A program made the position numbers and the translations under genes. From NCBI GenBank assembly GCA_025677815.1, contig JAIXMP010000016.1:984870-1048869 (forward strand): a stretch of 64,000 nucleotides of DNA, written 5' to 3'. Under the pieces are notes generated by a model. It searched no databases. It was not told the DNA's origin and worked only from the letters and a program-made list of their open reading frames with translations. This DNA comes from Phascolomyces articulosus (Eukaryota; Mucoromycota; Mucoromycetes; Mucorales; Lichtheimiaceae). Position 1 is the stretch's first letter; each line of letters begins with the position of its first letter. Below, piece by piece: positions 12,901 to 25,299 of the stretch.

Positions 12901-14584
12901 ACTGATGGTGTATATTTTTTTTTAAAAAAAAAGAGAATGAGAGGTATATCAAGATATTAAAACCACTCGTTATGTAGAGACACAAGTACAAATACACACG
13001 TAAATTTTATTTTCTTACCAAAGTTGAGTCGCAAAGCAAGTTCACCATAAGGTTCCACATCAAACCACTCCATAATTCCATTCTCATCACTTTTACTTAT
13101 TGAAGTACGATGATAAAAAATATCCGTTGTAGTTGTCGTTGTATTACTACTTCCACTTCGACTTGTTACTGTACTATTTGGTGGTACTGCTGGTGGGGGA
13201 TGATGAGGGGGTGATGCGACAGAAGAAGAAGAACCTGTGGCTGCTACAGAAGAAGAAGCTGATGAAGAAGAACCAATGGATACATTGGAATCGATCCAAG
13301 GGGGTGGAGGAGCATCTGGGTATTGTTGTTGGGATGATGATGTTGATTGTTGTCGTTGTCGAACGATTTTGGCTGAAACCCAACCTAAATCATTTTGGCC
13401 ATCACGAACTTTTTGTTTACGTAAAGCTTCAGCAATATCAGCTACTTTGATCCAAATTATACCAATCAATTGTCGTTTATCGGAACTTTCATCATGAATT
13501 TCAAGTTCGAGTTCTGAACCCTTATTGACTGGAATTTTACAATTCTCAAACCATTTATCAGTACGTATAGGGTGAGAACGATATTTGACGGTTCCATCAA
13601 TTTTGGCGGTCGTGATGGTAACAGGATTATGCATTGTTCGTGTAGGCACGTGTTCCAAGTTACGTGCTTGCAAAATTTGTAAATGAAGTGTTCCAGTCAC
13701 TGGTTGTCGTATACCAGGTGGTAATTCAGTTGATAGAATGCTTTCAAACCCTATATTAAATATAGACCAACATGAGACTTTTTTTTTTTGAAAATACGCG
13801 TCAACTTCTTCTATCACACTCTCCCATATATATTACCTAGATCTTCCCCATCATCTTGAATATGAAGTTGTTTGTATTTTTTAAGTGCTCGATTCAATAA
13901 TTCGAATTTTTGTTCACTTTGTTCTCTTTCTGCATTGATTTCATTTTGTCGTCGACTTCCACTTTTATCTGGACCAATCGCTTCCAATAGATTCTTGATA
14001 CCCGATAAATACTTTCGTTCAACATCTATCTTGTCATCGATTTCATGTAATTTTAATGATACTTTGGGTTTATTATAAGGTGTTTCACTAGTTAATAGCT
14101 CTATGTTTTTTTTAAAAAAAAACATTCATATATACATATTAACATAATAGTTAGTTAGAAAGATTATGTAAAACTTCAGCAGAAGAGAATTGATATGGTA
14201 CAATACCGAGACTTGTATATTGTCGCTTTACAGAGTTGGCCTGTGTGGATCCTATTTCCAACGCAGCTATCGCCGATTCAGCTGATGCTCTCCTTGCTTT
14301 AAGATTAGTCAACTCTTGTGTAAAATAAGCTATTCTTCGTTCATATTCTGATATTTGAATCTCGGCGTGAGCAATACCGTTACGATCTTTTATCATAGAT
14401 CGTGCTAATAATGTTCCAGCTAATCCTTGTTTGTTTTCTGTGATTTTGGCTTCAATTGCAGCGATTTTATCCTATAGTACCGTATTATATAAAGTGCATA
14501 TATATATACTCTATTATTCTTTTTGTTGCGGGGTGATAAAAGGTACGAATAAAAAAAAACAAAAACCAGTAAACGTACGTCCAT
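9973..14584 (-). CDS. PKC1: Protein kinase C, Pkc1 type
   Basis: Predicted 1137 aa, close to the 1151 aa of yeast Pkc1. Thirteen exons, in transcript order: 14579-14584, 14207-14471, 13837-14100, 13019-13750, 12698-12901, 12531-12610, 12316-12448, 11572-12200, 11374-11460, 11195-11286, 10933-11109, 10549-10831, 9973-10434. Domain order: two HR1 coiled-coil Rho-binding repeats (about 1-180), a C2 domain ([17 protein letters not shown]), two C1 zinc fingers (CAYC...CDDC...CHRKC and CCHC...CSEC...CAHL), a Ser/Thr linker, then an AGC kinase: GRGTFGKV loop, YAIKVLKKK lysine, YRDLKLEN catalytic loop, DYG metal loop, [12 protein letters not shown] activation loop, turn motif TPVNSLLTP and hydrophobic motif FEGFSY. 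Pkc1 is the Rho1 effector that starts the cell-wall-integrity MAP kinase cascade. The start exon carries only ATG GAC; the next exon begins DKIAAIEAK. Small exons are fixed by phase and motif continuity. Confidence 0.93.
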
Positions 14585-16605
14585 TATGATAACAATGGGG
14601 TTAAAAGAGGGGCTATACAACAACGCGAGAGAAGGGAAAGAAGATTGACTTAAATCGAATAATTAGATAATTCATTCAAAGAATATAAATCAAAAAGAAA
14701 AAAAAAACTGGTAACAAACTTGGGAAGTCGCGTGAAGAACAAAAAAAGAAACTACTCCTTCTTTTTTCAGAACGTTATAGTAATAGTTGAGATGGGACAA
14801 TAGTTATATATATTATTTGTAGATTGTTATGGATTGACCCACATAAAAAAAAAGTAGTAATATGTGTGAAGTTTGGCTCAAAAAAAAAAAAAAACTTAAA
14901 CCAGTGCGACCTTGGTTACTTAAGGGTTGTGTGCGTGTCATGCTTTTTTTTTTTTTTGTGTAGTGCGTTGTTGGGTACATAAGAAGGTGCATAAGCTCTT
15001 TTTAGATGTGTTGTGTTCCGTATTTTATCCAGGCAAAGTGTATTTTTCTACAACGTTGACGTCTTTGAATTACCATATACTGAATCAACAATACGCACGC
15101 GGAAATATATATTTCTTCTTGTCATCAATGATTCATAGGAAGAAGTGGAATAAATGTATCTATTTTTCTTTTATTATTTGACTGTATGTCATCATCCATC
15201 ATGTCTCACCTGCTTATATAGCTTATATAGCCATTAATCTTTCTTTGAGAGAATAATGTCATTTTTGTTTATTCGACTTTCAACAGACCGAATACTAAGA
15301 AGACGCAAATGATGGTGTAAAAGATGAAAGACCTGGGTCGATTTGAAAAAGAAAGCACTACCAAATTCTGGTCTTCCATTCTCAAAATGGAGAAGATGCC
15401 TCTATTGATTTTACAAATTGAGAAATCTCAAGGAAGAAAGTCCATATCGAGTTAAAAAAAATATCCTCATTCTATTCTTTATTATAAAAAACTAGAGTGG
15501 ACCCCCCAATCATCCAAAACAAGGTTACAAGGTCACACGCACCCAATTTTTCTTTTGGTAATAATATGAGGCTGTGTCTCTAATAATTTGATCCAAACAT
15601 CCGGTAAAGTTAACTTTCGAAGAAAAAGGCCTCCCTTTGCATAGTGAGTTTTATTTTATCTTTGCAGTGAAAACTTAAAAGCATAGACATATGACCCGAG
15701 AATCTGGAGAAATGACGAGTTCAGTTTATATTTCTTAATTGTGCACAATATGCTATCTTCAGCACTGCCACTGTGTTTCATACTCGCTGGTAATAAAAGT
15801 AAGCTATATATGTTCATCATCACATTAATAATAATAATACTTAATTAATTAGAATAAAATATATCAAATACGATACCCTATTTAACAAATATTAAAGATT
15901 CCCATGCTTTTGGTGATTACCTTGATGTTCCTATGGACCAGGTCCTACCCTTCCTCTTTCAGATTTCATGATAGTTAATACCATGAAAAATTATCAAAGA
16001 TTTTTCATTTATACACATACCACGCACCTCATTTTTTCACGTAAATATACATCATCTACAACAACTGTCTATCCAACAAATCCATGATCGACGTACTATT
16101 TATGAACCACTAATTGTAAAAAGTATGTGTGCTAGTGTTCATTCAGGAACGTATTCAAAGTTACGTACGACTAACCATAATAGCTTCAGATTAATATGGC
16201 TCAAACAAACTCCAATAATAATTTATAGTGTATCAAAAACAACCAATGAATGTACAATGTATGAGCCAACAATATATGACTATGGCCGAGATGCCTAATT
16301 TTATGAAACCAACATAAATATGTAAAGGTTGGGAAGTTATTAAGTCACATTAATAGAGTAGAAATTGAGATAGGTAGTATCAACTTTATGATAGATCGTC
16401 ATAGCATTGATTTCATTCGTTCTATATAAAGAATTTGGTAAGTTTGAAAATATAAAGGATATATTAACTCAAAAAAGGAAAAAGACTCTTGATGTTTTTA
16501 TACAATTTACCACAGAACATCATATCGGAATGGGAAGAAAGAAATGATGAACATAGACAGTATATATTTTAAAAATTATCACTGTATCGAAAGCTGTCAT
16601 AGATA

Positions 16606-17119
16606 CGGTCAACCCCCGGTTTTTGCAACCTCGCTTTTTGCAAACTCTACACTATTTGCAGCAGATTTCTGGGACTCTCAGAAATACTTAATAAAACTGC
16701 AGTACGCGAATTGCAAATTGTTTTTCAGGATGTTGATTCTAATTAGTAGTAGATTTACTTCGGTTAAAGCAAAAAATAAGCATTCTTATGCACATTGCAA
16801 GTTATCATTCTATGCCCGTGCTATAACATGTGTAATTATGGTGAAAAAACAGAGAAAAACAGTAAATATAATGGTATGATTATTATATATAGACATGTAA
16901 TGTTTTTATTTGTATAGGACAGTGACAATACAAATGTGATTCTCCCTCATCCTTTGTTATAGCAACAAATTTCTTAATTTCCTGTGGTGAAGTATACATA
17001 ATGTATTAAAATTTATATATGTAATCTAATAAAGAGATAAACTCCTGAATTTTCCAAAACCCTACTCAATGCATTACTTTCCTTGGAATTCCCGAGTTGC
17101 AAAAATCGAGGGTTGACTG
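16606..17119. mobile_element. 514-bp MITE with terminal inverted repeats, TA-flanked
   Basis: The left end reads CGGTCAACCCCCGGTTTTTG; the right end is its near inverse complement (CAGTCAACCCTCGATTTTTG when inverted). TA dinucleotides flank both ends (16604-16605 and 17120-17121), the target duplication of Tc1/mariner/pogo-type transposases. It has no transposase gene, so it is non-autonomous. A diverged second copy lies at 40305-40960. The superfamily is inferred from the TA duplication and the CAGTCAACC-like end. Confidence 0.8.
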
Positions 17120-17881
17120 TATTCAATAAAAAAAAGTGTGCATTGGCTTCTTATTCGTTATATAGTACCAACTATCATCATAACATTAGAGAAAGGGAGA
17201 AATAGTGATTCATTCTTGTAATTTTTATATTCTATATTATCCTACAATTTCATTCATTTTTCTCTTTGAAATTTAGATACGTATATGTTACATTAAATAA
17301 GGTTTTTTTAGGAGATTTTAGCGTTTTATCTTAAAATCCAATGTGGGATATGAATAAGAAAAACATTTAGGAAATCTTTATAATAAATGGACCATATAAG
17401 GGAGTACGAATTTATAGTACAGAAAAACCATTATCGAACCATATTCTCTGGCTAACCAGGATTATCAGAGGATTAATTCCATACTTATAGAGCATCAGAA
17501 GTATGCATGAAGTATCTTAAACGAATCACCACATAATGATTATATCTCATCATATTAAGTACCAGCAGTTACGGGTTGCCATGTGAACCCATACTCTACT
17601 ATCGTCGCTTTTAACCTTGTGTAACAATAATCGACAACGACATGGATTAAATTGCTGTGGGGAATGGTGGATATAAAAAAGAATCATTAGTGTTTCTATT
17701 TATCATGTATAAATATTAATGCGCTTTATCATATTTTGAAGGTATTCACTTTATATATTATAATGATTATATATATAAAAACTGTAAGTCATAAAGAGTT
17801 ATTATTTTATGTTTTTTAGAGTAATGTTTACATTCTTATCTCTGATACTTCAGTCCAACAAAAAAATCTCTCACCGAACCA

Positions 17882-17888
17882 TGAGTCA
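17882..17888. promoter_or_regulatory. Gcn4/Cpc1-type site (TGAGTCA) upstream of NAGS
   Basis: A perfect TGAGTCA, the core bound by the bZIP factor Gcn4/CpcA in fungi, ending 134 bp before the NAGS start codon. Arginine biosynthetic genes are classical targets of general amino-acid control. The short palindrome also occurs by chance elsewhere in the window (1795, 10969, 20121), so the call rests on position. Confidence 0.45.
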
Positions 17889-18022
17889 CAGTGGTGATAG
17901 AGTTGAGCTAAAAATTAAAAATAAAAAAAAAATGCACGAATTATTATGTGAAGTGAAACCCCCTCTCTCATTTTTTTTGATACCTTGTACTTTGCTGGAC
18001 AACTCTCTCTCCATTTATACAG

Positions 18023-19921
18023 ATGCTACTACGTAATTTCGTAAAGCCAATAATTCATTCAACTTCGCGTCGTTGTTATGCTCGGGGAATATCAGCATTG
18101 CGAGAACAGACAGAAAAGCAACAAGCTGTAAGTAGCGGTTTTTTTTTGACACGTCAATCACAAAAATAAAGGGTGATCTGTTAAACTGAAATGTTTATTC
18201 TCCAAAACTATGTAATAGAAGGTAGACGAAGGAAAACAAGAGGATGTGCGGGTAAGTTATATACTATTATATTATTATTACGATATCAATAATAATGGAA
18301 ATATATTTATCAGAGATCAACTGTTTTCTTTTTTTGGGTGATGTGGAAAACAGGATCTATTAGTAAATTTAATGAATACAGCACCAAGTAAACGGGAATT
18401 ACAGCATTTCTTAAAACGTTATGTGCCACAACCAGAATTTACAACATCACATATTGTATCGGGTACTGATACTTCACGAATATCAACTTCTTCTGCACAT
18501 CATTTGAAATCACCACAAAAGTATGTTGATGCATTATTATCACCTTCAGCCCATCAACTGGCCGTCACCAAAGTCGAGGGTCCTTTTGAAAAACAGGGGT
18601 GGGATGCTGTTGGCTCTACACTTGTAAAATTACAAAAGCTTGGTCTTACATCTATTGTCGTTTCTGACAACGCGCAATGGTCAACAGAAAAAGAATCACC
18701 TGCAGAACTAAACAAAACCATGGTTCGAGAAACTATGGCCTTGGTGGAAAGCATCGAAAAAGCAGGAGGACGGGCACGATTAATTCATGGTGGTGTATTG
18801 GAGCAAGGAAACAATGGCACAATTGAAGCCCAATTGGATTTTATCTTGTCAGCGCTGGAAAATAGACAAATCCCAGTTATCATACCCGTCATGACCAGTG
18901 AAGGAGGTCGTCAAGAGCCTATCACTGGTAACCAAGTCATGGTTTCTTTGACAACAAAAATGGTCCGTCGACAAAGTAACAATAGTCCTGTTCCTGCCAA
19001 GATTGTGGTTATTAATAACGAAGGAGGTATTGTGAACCATGAGCAGCCGGATACAGCCCATAGTTTAATCAATGTGCAAGAAGAATTTGATACAATTGTA
19101 CGAGCATTTGATGAAAATGCAACATGGCAACAACGATACCCAACAGCTATTGGTAACCTTGAAATGATTCGCAATTGTCTTTCGGACTTGCCAACTTCTT
19201 CTTCTGCAATTATTGTTCCTACATCTTCTTTACCTTCAGCATTGATTGCCAATTTAGTGACGGATAAACCACTTTATTCATCTTCTCTTCCAAATAGAGA
19301 TTCTCAACGAATTAATAAACTTCGAACAACCGTCTTGCGAAATGGTATCAAAATTCACAACTATGACAATGTGGACGATTTGGATTTGGAAAAATTAACA
19401 CGATTGCTGCAAGCCAGTTTTCAGAAAAAGTTGGATGAGAATGGATTTTATGAACGATTGCGGCATGTTTTGGCAGGTGCAATTATTGCAGGGGATTACG
19501 AAGGAGCAGTACTTATGACAAAGGAAGGGCAAGAAGGACATTATTATCTTGATAAGTTTGCTATTGCACCAACAAGTCAAGGTATCGGCTTAACGGATAT
19601 TTTATGGAAACGCATGTGCGATGCTTATCCTGAGCTTTTATGGCGGAGTCGACAGGACAATGGGGTTAATAAATGGTATAAACAAATAATTTTGTAGAAT
19701 TTTACCCATTCATTCATTTACGGCTTCATTTCGGTTAATCTTTTCCATTTCTTCTTTGTGTAAATAGGTATTTTGAACGATCCAACGGTTATCTAAGACT
19801 CAAGGATACAAATTGGGTATTGTTTTGGTATGGTGCTGGCGGGTTCCGGCACATTGACAACTATTCAACTATTGCACGATCTATCCCTGCATCATTTACA
19901 GGGCCTTTAATTACATTATAG
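18023..19921 (+). CDS. ARG2: Mitochondrial N-acetylglutamate synthase (amino-acid acetyltransferase)
   Basis: Predicted 537 aa (yeast Arg2 is 574). Exons: 18023-18127, 18219-18251, 18354-19675, 19768-19921. It catalyses acetyl-CoA + glutamate to N-acetylglutamate, the first step of arginine/ornithine synthesis in mitochondria. The first 35 residues (MLLRNFVKPIIHSTSRRCYA) are basic, Ser-rich and lack acids, a typical matrix targeting signal. An amino-acid-kinase-like domain follows (about 110-330: GGRARLIHGGVLEQ, VIIPVMTS), then the C-terminal GNAT/DUF619 domain with YYLDKFAIAPTSQGIGLTD, LLWRSRQDNGVNKWYFERS and the closing VLFWYGAG. The last intron splits the codon for Trp in NKWYFERS, and splicing restores this family motif. 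A Gcn4-type site lies about 134 bp upstream. Confidence 0.9.
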
Positions 19922-20280
19922 AATTTTGTTTATAAAAACCAAATATATATTATTATTGTTTCTTTGTATCATAAAAACAATACTATCATAAAAAGAGATT
20001 CTGCATTAAGTGTCTGTAATAAAAAATCAAACAGAAGTTGTGGGATGGACATTAGGTTGAATTTCATTGGAAGTTGAGACCCGAGTTTTGATAATATTTG
20101 AACGACATGACTAGTCGAATTGAGTCACATTTTTCTTATTCTGGATAATCGAATTGACTTGAAAATCTTGTGTTCAAGATCATCAAACAACAGCCATGCA
20201 CGTGCCAGCCCCCATTTTTTATTTATTTTCCATTTGTATACATAAAAATTGTCAGAGAAGGGGAGAATTTGAAGTTGAGA

Positions 20281-20351
20281 AATATATATAAAAAAGGGTT
20301 TATTTTCTTTTTTTTTTTTTGTTTCTTTTATTCTTTACTTTATCATTATTT
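20281..20351 (+). promoter_or_regulatory. TATA element and leader of the acid phosphatase gene
   Basis: TATATATAAAAAA at about 20283-20295, then a T-rich leader, lies some 57-70 bp before the ATG at 20352, a normal fungal spacing. A TGAGTCA also occurs at 20121-20127, about 225 bp upstream, of unknown relevance. Confidence 0.45.
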
Positions 20352-22349
20352 ATGCTGAAGTTGATTAGTTTGGTTCTGTGGGTTGCTGCGGCAACAACTT
20401 TTGTTTCGGCATATACCATTGTCGTCCCACGAGACCAGGATCAAGAATTTCCTGGTGGTCCTGGATTATGGCCCGAACCCGATCGTTATAACACTTACCC
20501 TGATGTGAATTGGAATCGTACTTATGAAGCTTTTGAGCCTCAACAAATTCATCTTTCTCTTGCTGATGATAGCAAATATGCTCGTATCGAATTTGCTACC
20601 CTGTCTCCTGCTGAACAATCTTCATTCAAGTATTGGCCAAAGAAACATGATAAATCTGTCGAAATCGTTCAACCTGAGGTAAATGTATTAATCAATATAT
20701 TTATAAAACCAATTAAAAAGAAAAAGGGATTGAAAGAATGGTGTGGCGCTCAGGAAAGCTTTCTCTTATAAAAACCTCTTTGTTAAATCTTTCTATATAC
20801 ATTTAAAGACTTGGGAATTTGAAGATGGAGGTGAAGCACATCGAACCATTTCATTGTACCGGGCAAAAACAAGAAAACTTCGAGCTGCTACAGTTTACCA
20901 GTACCAAGTGGGTGCTTTTGATAATGATAAATCAAAATGGAGTTGGTCCTCCGTCTATGAATTCCATACTGGATCGAAGCGAAAAGAATTTAGCTTTATT
21001 GCCATTGGTGATATTGTAAGTAGGAAATGATCTGCATAACAATAATACATACTGGTACATGGTGTATTTTTACGTACCAAGGTGCCACATCATTCTTTTT
21101 TTAATTAAACAACGGAAAACTATTAATAGGGGTTGAATAATGCTGTAACTCTACCTCAACTTATTGAGCTTTCCAAGACTCATAAATATGATTTCTTAAC
21201 ATTGTCTGGAGATCAGGTAAATATATGTAGATATAAGCATTTTTTATTTCAAGGGAGAATGACGATAATTTATATTGTATAACAACGACTATTATATACC
21301 CTTTTTTTTCTTTGTTATACTATACCTAATTTAAATAAGAGCCAATGGACTTATGGATAAACAAACCAATTCTCTTTTTATTAACTAATACTCTCTATTT
21401 TAGGCATATGATATGAAAGATTTTGATGGAACAAAAGGGGATCAATATATGAATTTGATGCAAGAAGTATGGGCTCGCGTTCCGTATCTAGGAGTTCCCG
21501 GAAACCATGAAGGTGCTTATAATTATACACACTATAAGAATCGATTCAAGAATGTCCCCTTTGAAGATTCAGGCTTCGATAACCCACTGATGTATAGTGT
21601 TAATTACAAATCACTCCATCTTGTTTCATTCTCCACTGAGGTTTATTTCGACGGAACAGATGATATGATCCAAACGGCTATTAATTGGTTGGACGCAGAT
21701 TTGACAGAGGCCAACAAACATCGAAAACAGCGTCCCTGGATTATTTTGATAACTCACCATCCCGTTTATTGCAGTGCTCCTAACACTGAAGATTGCACTA
21801 CAAAGGCTGCTTTGCTTCGTGATGGTAAAGTAAATAATGTTACCGGTGAGCATTGGGGTGGTCTTGAGCCAATACTTTTGAAACACAAGGTGGATCTTTA
21901 TCTCACGTAAGTTATTCTTATTTTTTGGTCAAGTAACTAATATATTTATACTATATAAAAATAGATTTTATTATAGTCAAACAAAATTATGGGCTTTTTT
22001 ACACTATATCAAAACACTGACATTCTTCAATCTTAATTATAATAGTGGTCATGTGCATAACTACGAACGAACACTCCCAGTTGCCAAAGGCAAAGTTGCT
22101 GGAAATGGTGTTCTCCATAATCCAGCTTCTTATGTTGAAGTCATCATTGGTAATGCGGGTCCTCCTGAACCCACTGTTCTATTTAATATGACAGGTCCAT
22201 TCCATGATTGGTCCGCTGTACGCTACGATAGTTACGGATATTCTACTGTCAATGTATCTCCTTCAAAGCTTGATTTTACTCATCACCAGGTCCACCAAGA
22301 TGGTTCACTTGGAACTATCGCTGACACTTTTTCTTTGACAAAAAACTAA
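20352..22349 (+). CDS. Secreted purple acid phosphatase (metallophosphoesterase)
   Basis: Predicted 475 aa; exons 20352-20678, 20809-21015, 21130-21216, 21404-21906, 22046-22349. It starts with a signal peptide (MLKLISLVLWVAAATTFVSA) and has several N-glycosylation sequons (NRT, NYT, NVT, NMT), so export is likely. A fibronectin-like N-terminal domain (HLSLADDSKYARIEFAT) precedes the catalytic domain, whose metal-binding blocks appear in order: IGDIG, GDQAYD, GNHE, THHPVY and GHVHNYER. The family uses a Fe-metal pair (Tyr in GDxxY gives the purple colour) to hydrolyse phosphate monoesters and supports phosphate scavenging. Each splice restores a family motif (GDIG, GDQAYD, TGHVHNYE). The chosen ATG removes an upstream TTG-started extension from 20319. 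Confidence 0.93.
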
Positions 22350-22673
22350 AAAAATAAGCTACCTTAACATAATTATCCACGTCAGATATAGATGTGTAAT
22401 AATAGTAGTATACCATGCATCTAAAGAAAAAAAATATTAAATTAGTAATAGTGGCACTGGTCTGCTGCATAGGTTTTTATATAAACAAGTTCTCCATGTA
22501 GTAGTATTATCAATATAAATTAAATATATAAATCCCATTTTTTTTATTATAAATTAAATATTTAATATAACCAATTTTTACTATCATTTTTATTATTCTT
22601 TATTTATACACCAATAATCAATGGTAATTTAAATATTTATCACGTAATTCTTAATCTATTTAATATATGTTGT
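22350..22673. other. Short A+T-rich intergenic region
   Basis: Spacer between the phosphatase stop codon and the F-box relic, rich in TAAAT/TTTAAT stretches. Nothing else is recognisable. Confidence 0.5.
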
Positions 22674-23040
22674 TTACAATAAGTAGCATTGTTGTTTTTG
22701 ATTTAGTTTATGTTTAATATAATGTTCGGTTAACGGCTTGACGTTTTCACTCCCATAAATAGAAATATACTCCAAATCAGAATCACGATCCGAAAGTTGA
22801 CGTACGTTTTCATCTGTAATCTTATCACCACATTTTCGTAGAGTAAGGTGTAGTAGCCCTTGAATATCGGGAAACCATACGAGAATAATGCTTGTTGATC
22901 CAGAAATCGAACCCAAATAAAGCTGTTAAATACGAGGGGCCTGTATGGGTTGAGTTGAACAACTACATAGCCTATCTAAAAGAACGATAGTTGTGGTTGG
23001 TTCCAATCCATGCTATGGCAGCAAACATTTCCAAAAAGTA
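22674..23040 (-). pseudogene. Broken tandem copy of the 3' end of the F-box/LRR gene
   Basis: The minus-strand frame 22674-22916 encodes FPDIQGLLHLTLRKCGDKIT..., which matches the end of the neighbouring F-box gene (FADIQGLKILTLRKCDGIT...). DNA similarity continues upstream to about 23030 without an open frame, including the part matching the segment that encodes LTTLLDGICKP. It has no start, no F-box and an extended, different tail, so it is read as a partial tandem duplication that has decayed. Confidence 0.75.
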
Positions 23041-23209
23041 CTGTGGTTGAGTGGTTACCTCAAATGACGCTATATTACTGTAAGTACCAATATTTCCTAA
23101 CAAATCAGGAGGCAATCATATTAATTATCATTATTAAATTTGATGGTACGTATTGTATTTATTTTGAAATCAATAATATATATATATATAATTTTTTAAG
23201 TATATATAT

Positions 23210-25041
23210 CTATCTTATATTTTGTTTAATATAGTCCTGTGCCTCTGAAGTAATATCTTTACAATCCAAAATGGAAAGCATCTCCAAGTATGAACTGCGA
23301 TCCACAAGATATCGCACACCATCATCCGTAATTCCATCACATTTTCGCAGAGTTAAAATCTTTAAACCTTGAATATCAGCAAATCGAGCAAGTATTGCAT
23401 CCGTCATTCCTGTTATAGGACCCAGACAAAGCCGCCGAATCCGAGGGGCGCGTGGCTGCGAAGTTGGTTTGCATATCCCATCCAAAAGCGTTGTCAGTGG
23501 TTCAATCCCTAGTGAGGGTTGTGTAATTGTGGTTATGGAAAGCTCTTGCAGGGAGGAAAACTGTAGGAGAGATTGTATATGAGGAGTGCCTATATTGCAA
23601 TCATTAAACTGTATTGAGGCTACATTCCCCTTGTTCATTAATCCATTGATAAACCATGGAAGATGCCGCTGTTGAAAAGTACTTGTTTCGAACAGGGACG
23701 TGATTCTTAATTGGTGTTTTTGTGATAAAGAGCTTTTATTTTCGATTTCTTTCTGAGAGGGGATGTCCGTGTTCAATATGACACTAATGGAGGCACGCGA
23801 TCGCCAATAAATATCATATCCATAATTTAAGGAAAGCGTAGAACCTTTAAAAATACCAAGCAAAACGGCGAGATCAAATGTTTCCCGATGGCAAATGGTT
23901 AGGTTTTGTAATGTGTTTTGGTCCTTTCGAATAATAGTTTCCAATTCATTCCAGTGTTCTCGACTTTCGCATCTAGTACTGAGGCCCCTCAAACTACTGC
24001 TAGTAATATTGTTGTTGTTGCTACTTTTGGTGCTTTGAGGGTAATCATTGTTACTAGCATTAGAATATAACCCGGAATTATTGTGATCATACACATCCAA
24101 ATGTAAATATTGTAAGTGTAACGGGGATTGATTTCGAAAGGTCAGTACAGATATTGAATCCTCAAAGTAGCTAATACTAAGATATATTAATAAAGGGCAG
24201 GCAACAAGAATATTTTCGGCTTCTTTTATGGTTGTATATGCACCTGGATGCCAATGTAGATGTGTTAATTTCAAGTCTTGGGGAAACCAATTATCATCTT
24301 CTTTTGGATCATCAATAATGCTATCATGTAATGAAACATTGAGTCGTTTCAAAGTAGGACATGCATTAAGGATTGAAGAAAGGCTTGGTGTGTTGAATGC
24401 TTCTAGATAGCGGGTATCTTGAGTGGAGACTAATTCGAGTTCTGTCAAAGACGATCGCAAATGATGTATGCAACTTAACACATCACTTCCAATAAAATCG
24501 GAACAATCCCATGCTATATAAATATAAAAATATGTTATTACGACTTTTGTTACTGTGTTATTGTTATAAAACCTGATACTTCAAATACAATAGAGTACAA
24601 AGCTTTACCCAGTGATTCCAAATTATCCATCGTTCCTGCAAGAATTCCAGCCACACTCTTATCCAATATTTCTTGACAACCATAATAAATTCGATATTTA
24701 TGAACATGATTCCCAATCAATGGGAGGTACGAGGATATATGGTATTCTTCATGTTCGGCGATCACTTCGTACCATAGGTTGGGTAGTTTTTGTAATAAGC
24801 GTAACCATATTGGGCAGACATCTAAACATGTGATAAGATCACTAGTTGATAGCTGTCCAAGGATTAAATTTACTACCTCATAGGGAAGAAGGGAAAGGAA
24901 ATCGACCCGCTTATGCAAAGGTCCAAATGACTCGTCTTCTGTGTCATAGTAATTCTCTTCTTCTTCAGAATGGTACTCCTTTGTGATATTATGTGATTTA
25001 GGAAAGAACGATTGATTTGAATGGTTATTTGAATTTTGCAT
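23210..25041 (-). CDS. F-box and leucine-rich-repeat protein
   Basis: Predicted 590 aa in two exons, 24573-25041 and 23210-24513, joined by a 59-nt intron whose splice restores EVSAWDCSDF. An acidic N-terminus is followed by an F-box at about residues 48-85 (LLPYEVVNLILGQLSTSDLI...CPIWLRL), the part that binds Skp1 in SCF ubiquitin ligases. The rest carries irregular leucine-rich repeats, clearest at the end (LKILTLRKCDGITDDGVRYL, LEMLSILDCKDIT), as in Grr1/FBXL-type substrate receptors. The substrate cannot be told. A decayed copy of its 3' end lies just downstream (22674-23040). Confidence 0.82.
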
Positions 25042-25299
25042 TGTTTATTGTTGATGGGAAATAATGAAATGGTAAAATAATGGAATGGTGAACTGGTGAA
25101 ATTTTTTTAAATGAAAAGTGAGGTATGAGATAGTTTCCAGGAATGGTGGGGCGCAGCAACAAAAGAGTTGTTTAATCCAGATGTCTGGTAACATCATGTG
25201 TAACATATTGGAAACCATACTTTGTTATTATCGTCGGAATGCAATGATACCTTTACCCAGATCAATGTAAATGATAATTTATTGTCCCAGTATGTGTCC
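25042..25299. other. 5' flank of the F-box gene
   Basis: Short region between the F-box start codon and the LINE relic. No clear signal beyond A+T-rich sequence and near-repeats of TGGAATGGTGAACTGGTGAAA (25081-25101). Confidence 0.4.

Larger units (their letters stand above)
14585..18022. other. 3.4-kb intergenic region with one MITE
   Basis: The region between the divergent PKC1 and NAGS genes. Apart from the MITE at 16606-17119 and a Gcn4-type site at 17882-17888 it is A+T-rich sequence with homopolymer runs. Short open frames (for example 14927-15181 and 16544-16879) show no family resemblance, and the second lies partly inside the MITE, so I do not call them genes. Confidence 0.5.

Noticed and set aside
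14146..14206. Possible stop (TAA) ending the first HR1 exon of PKC1
   Set aside because: The donor GTATTG at 14206 splices before it and rejoins the next exon in frame as TSLELLTSE.
20121..20127. TGAGTCA upstream of the acid phosphatase as a Gcn4 site
   Set aside because: The target gene is not in amino-acid synthesis, and such a short motif is expected a few times by chance.
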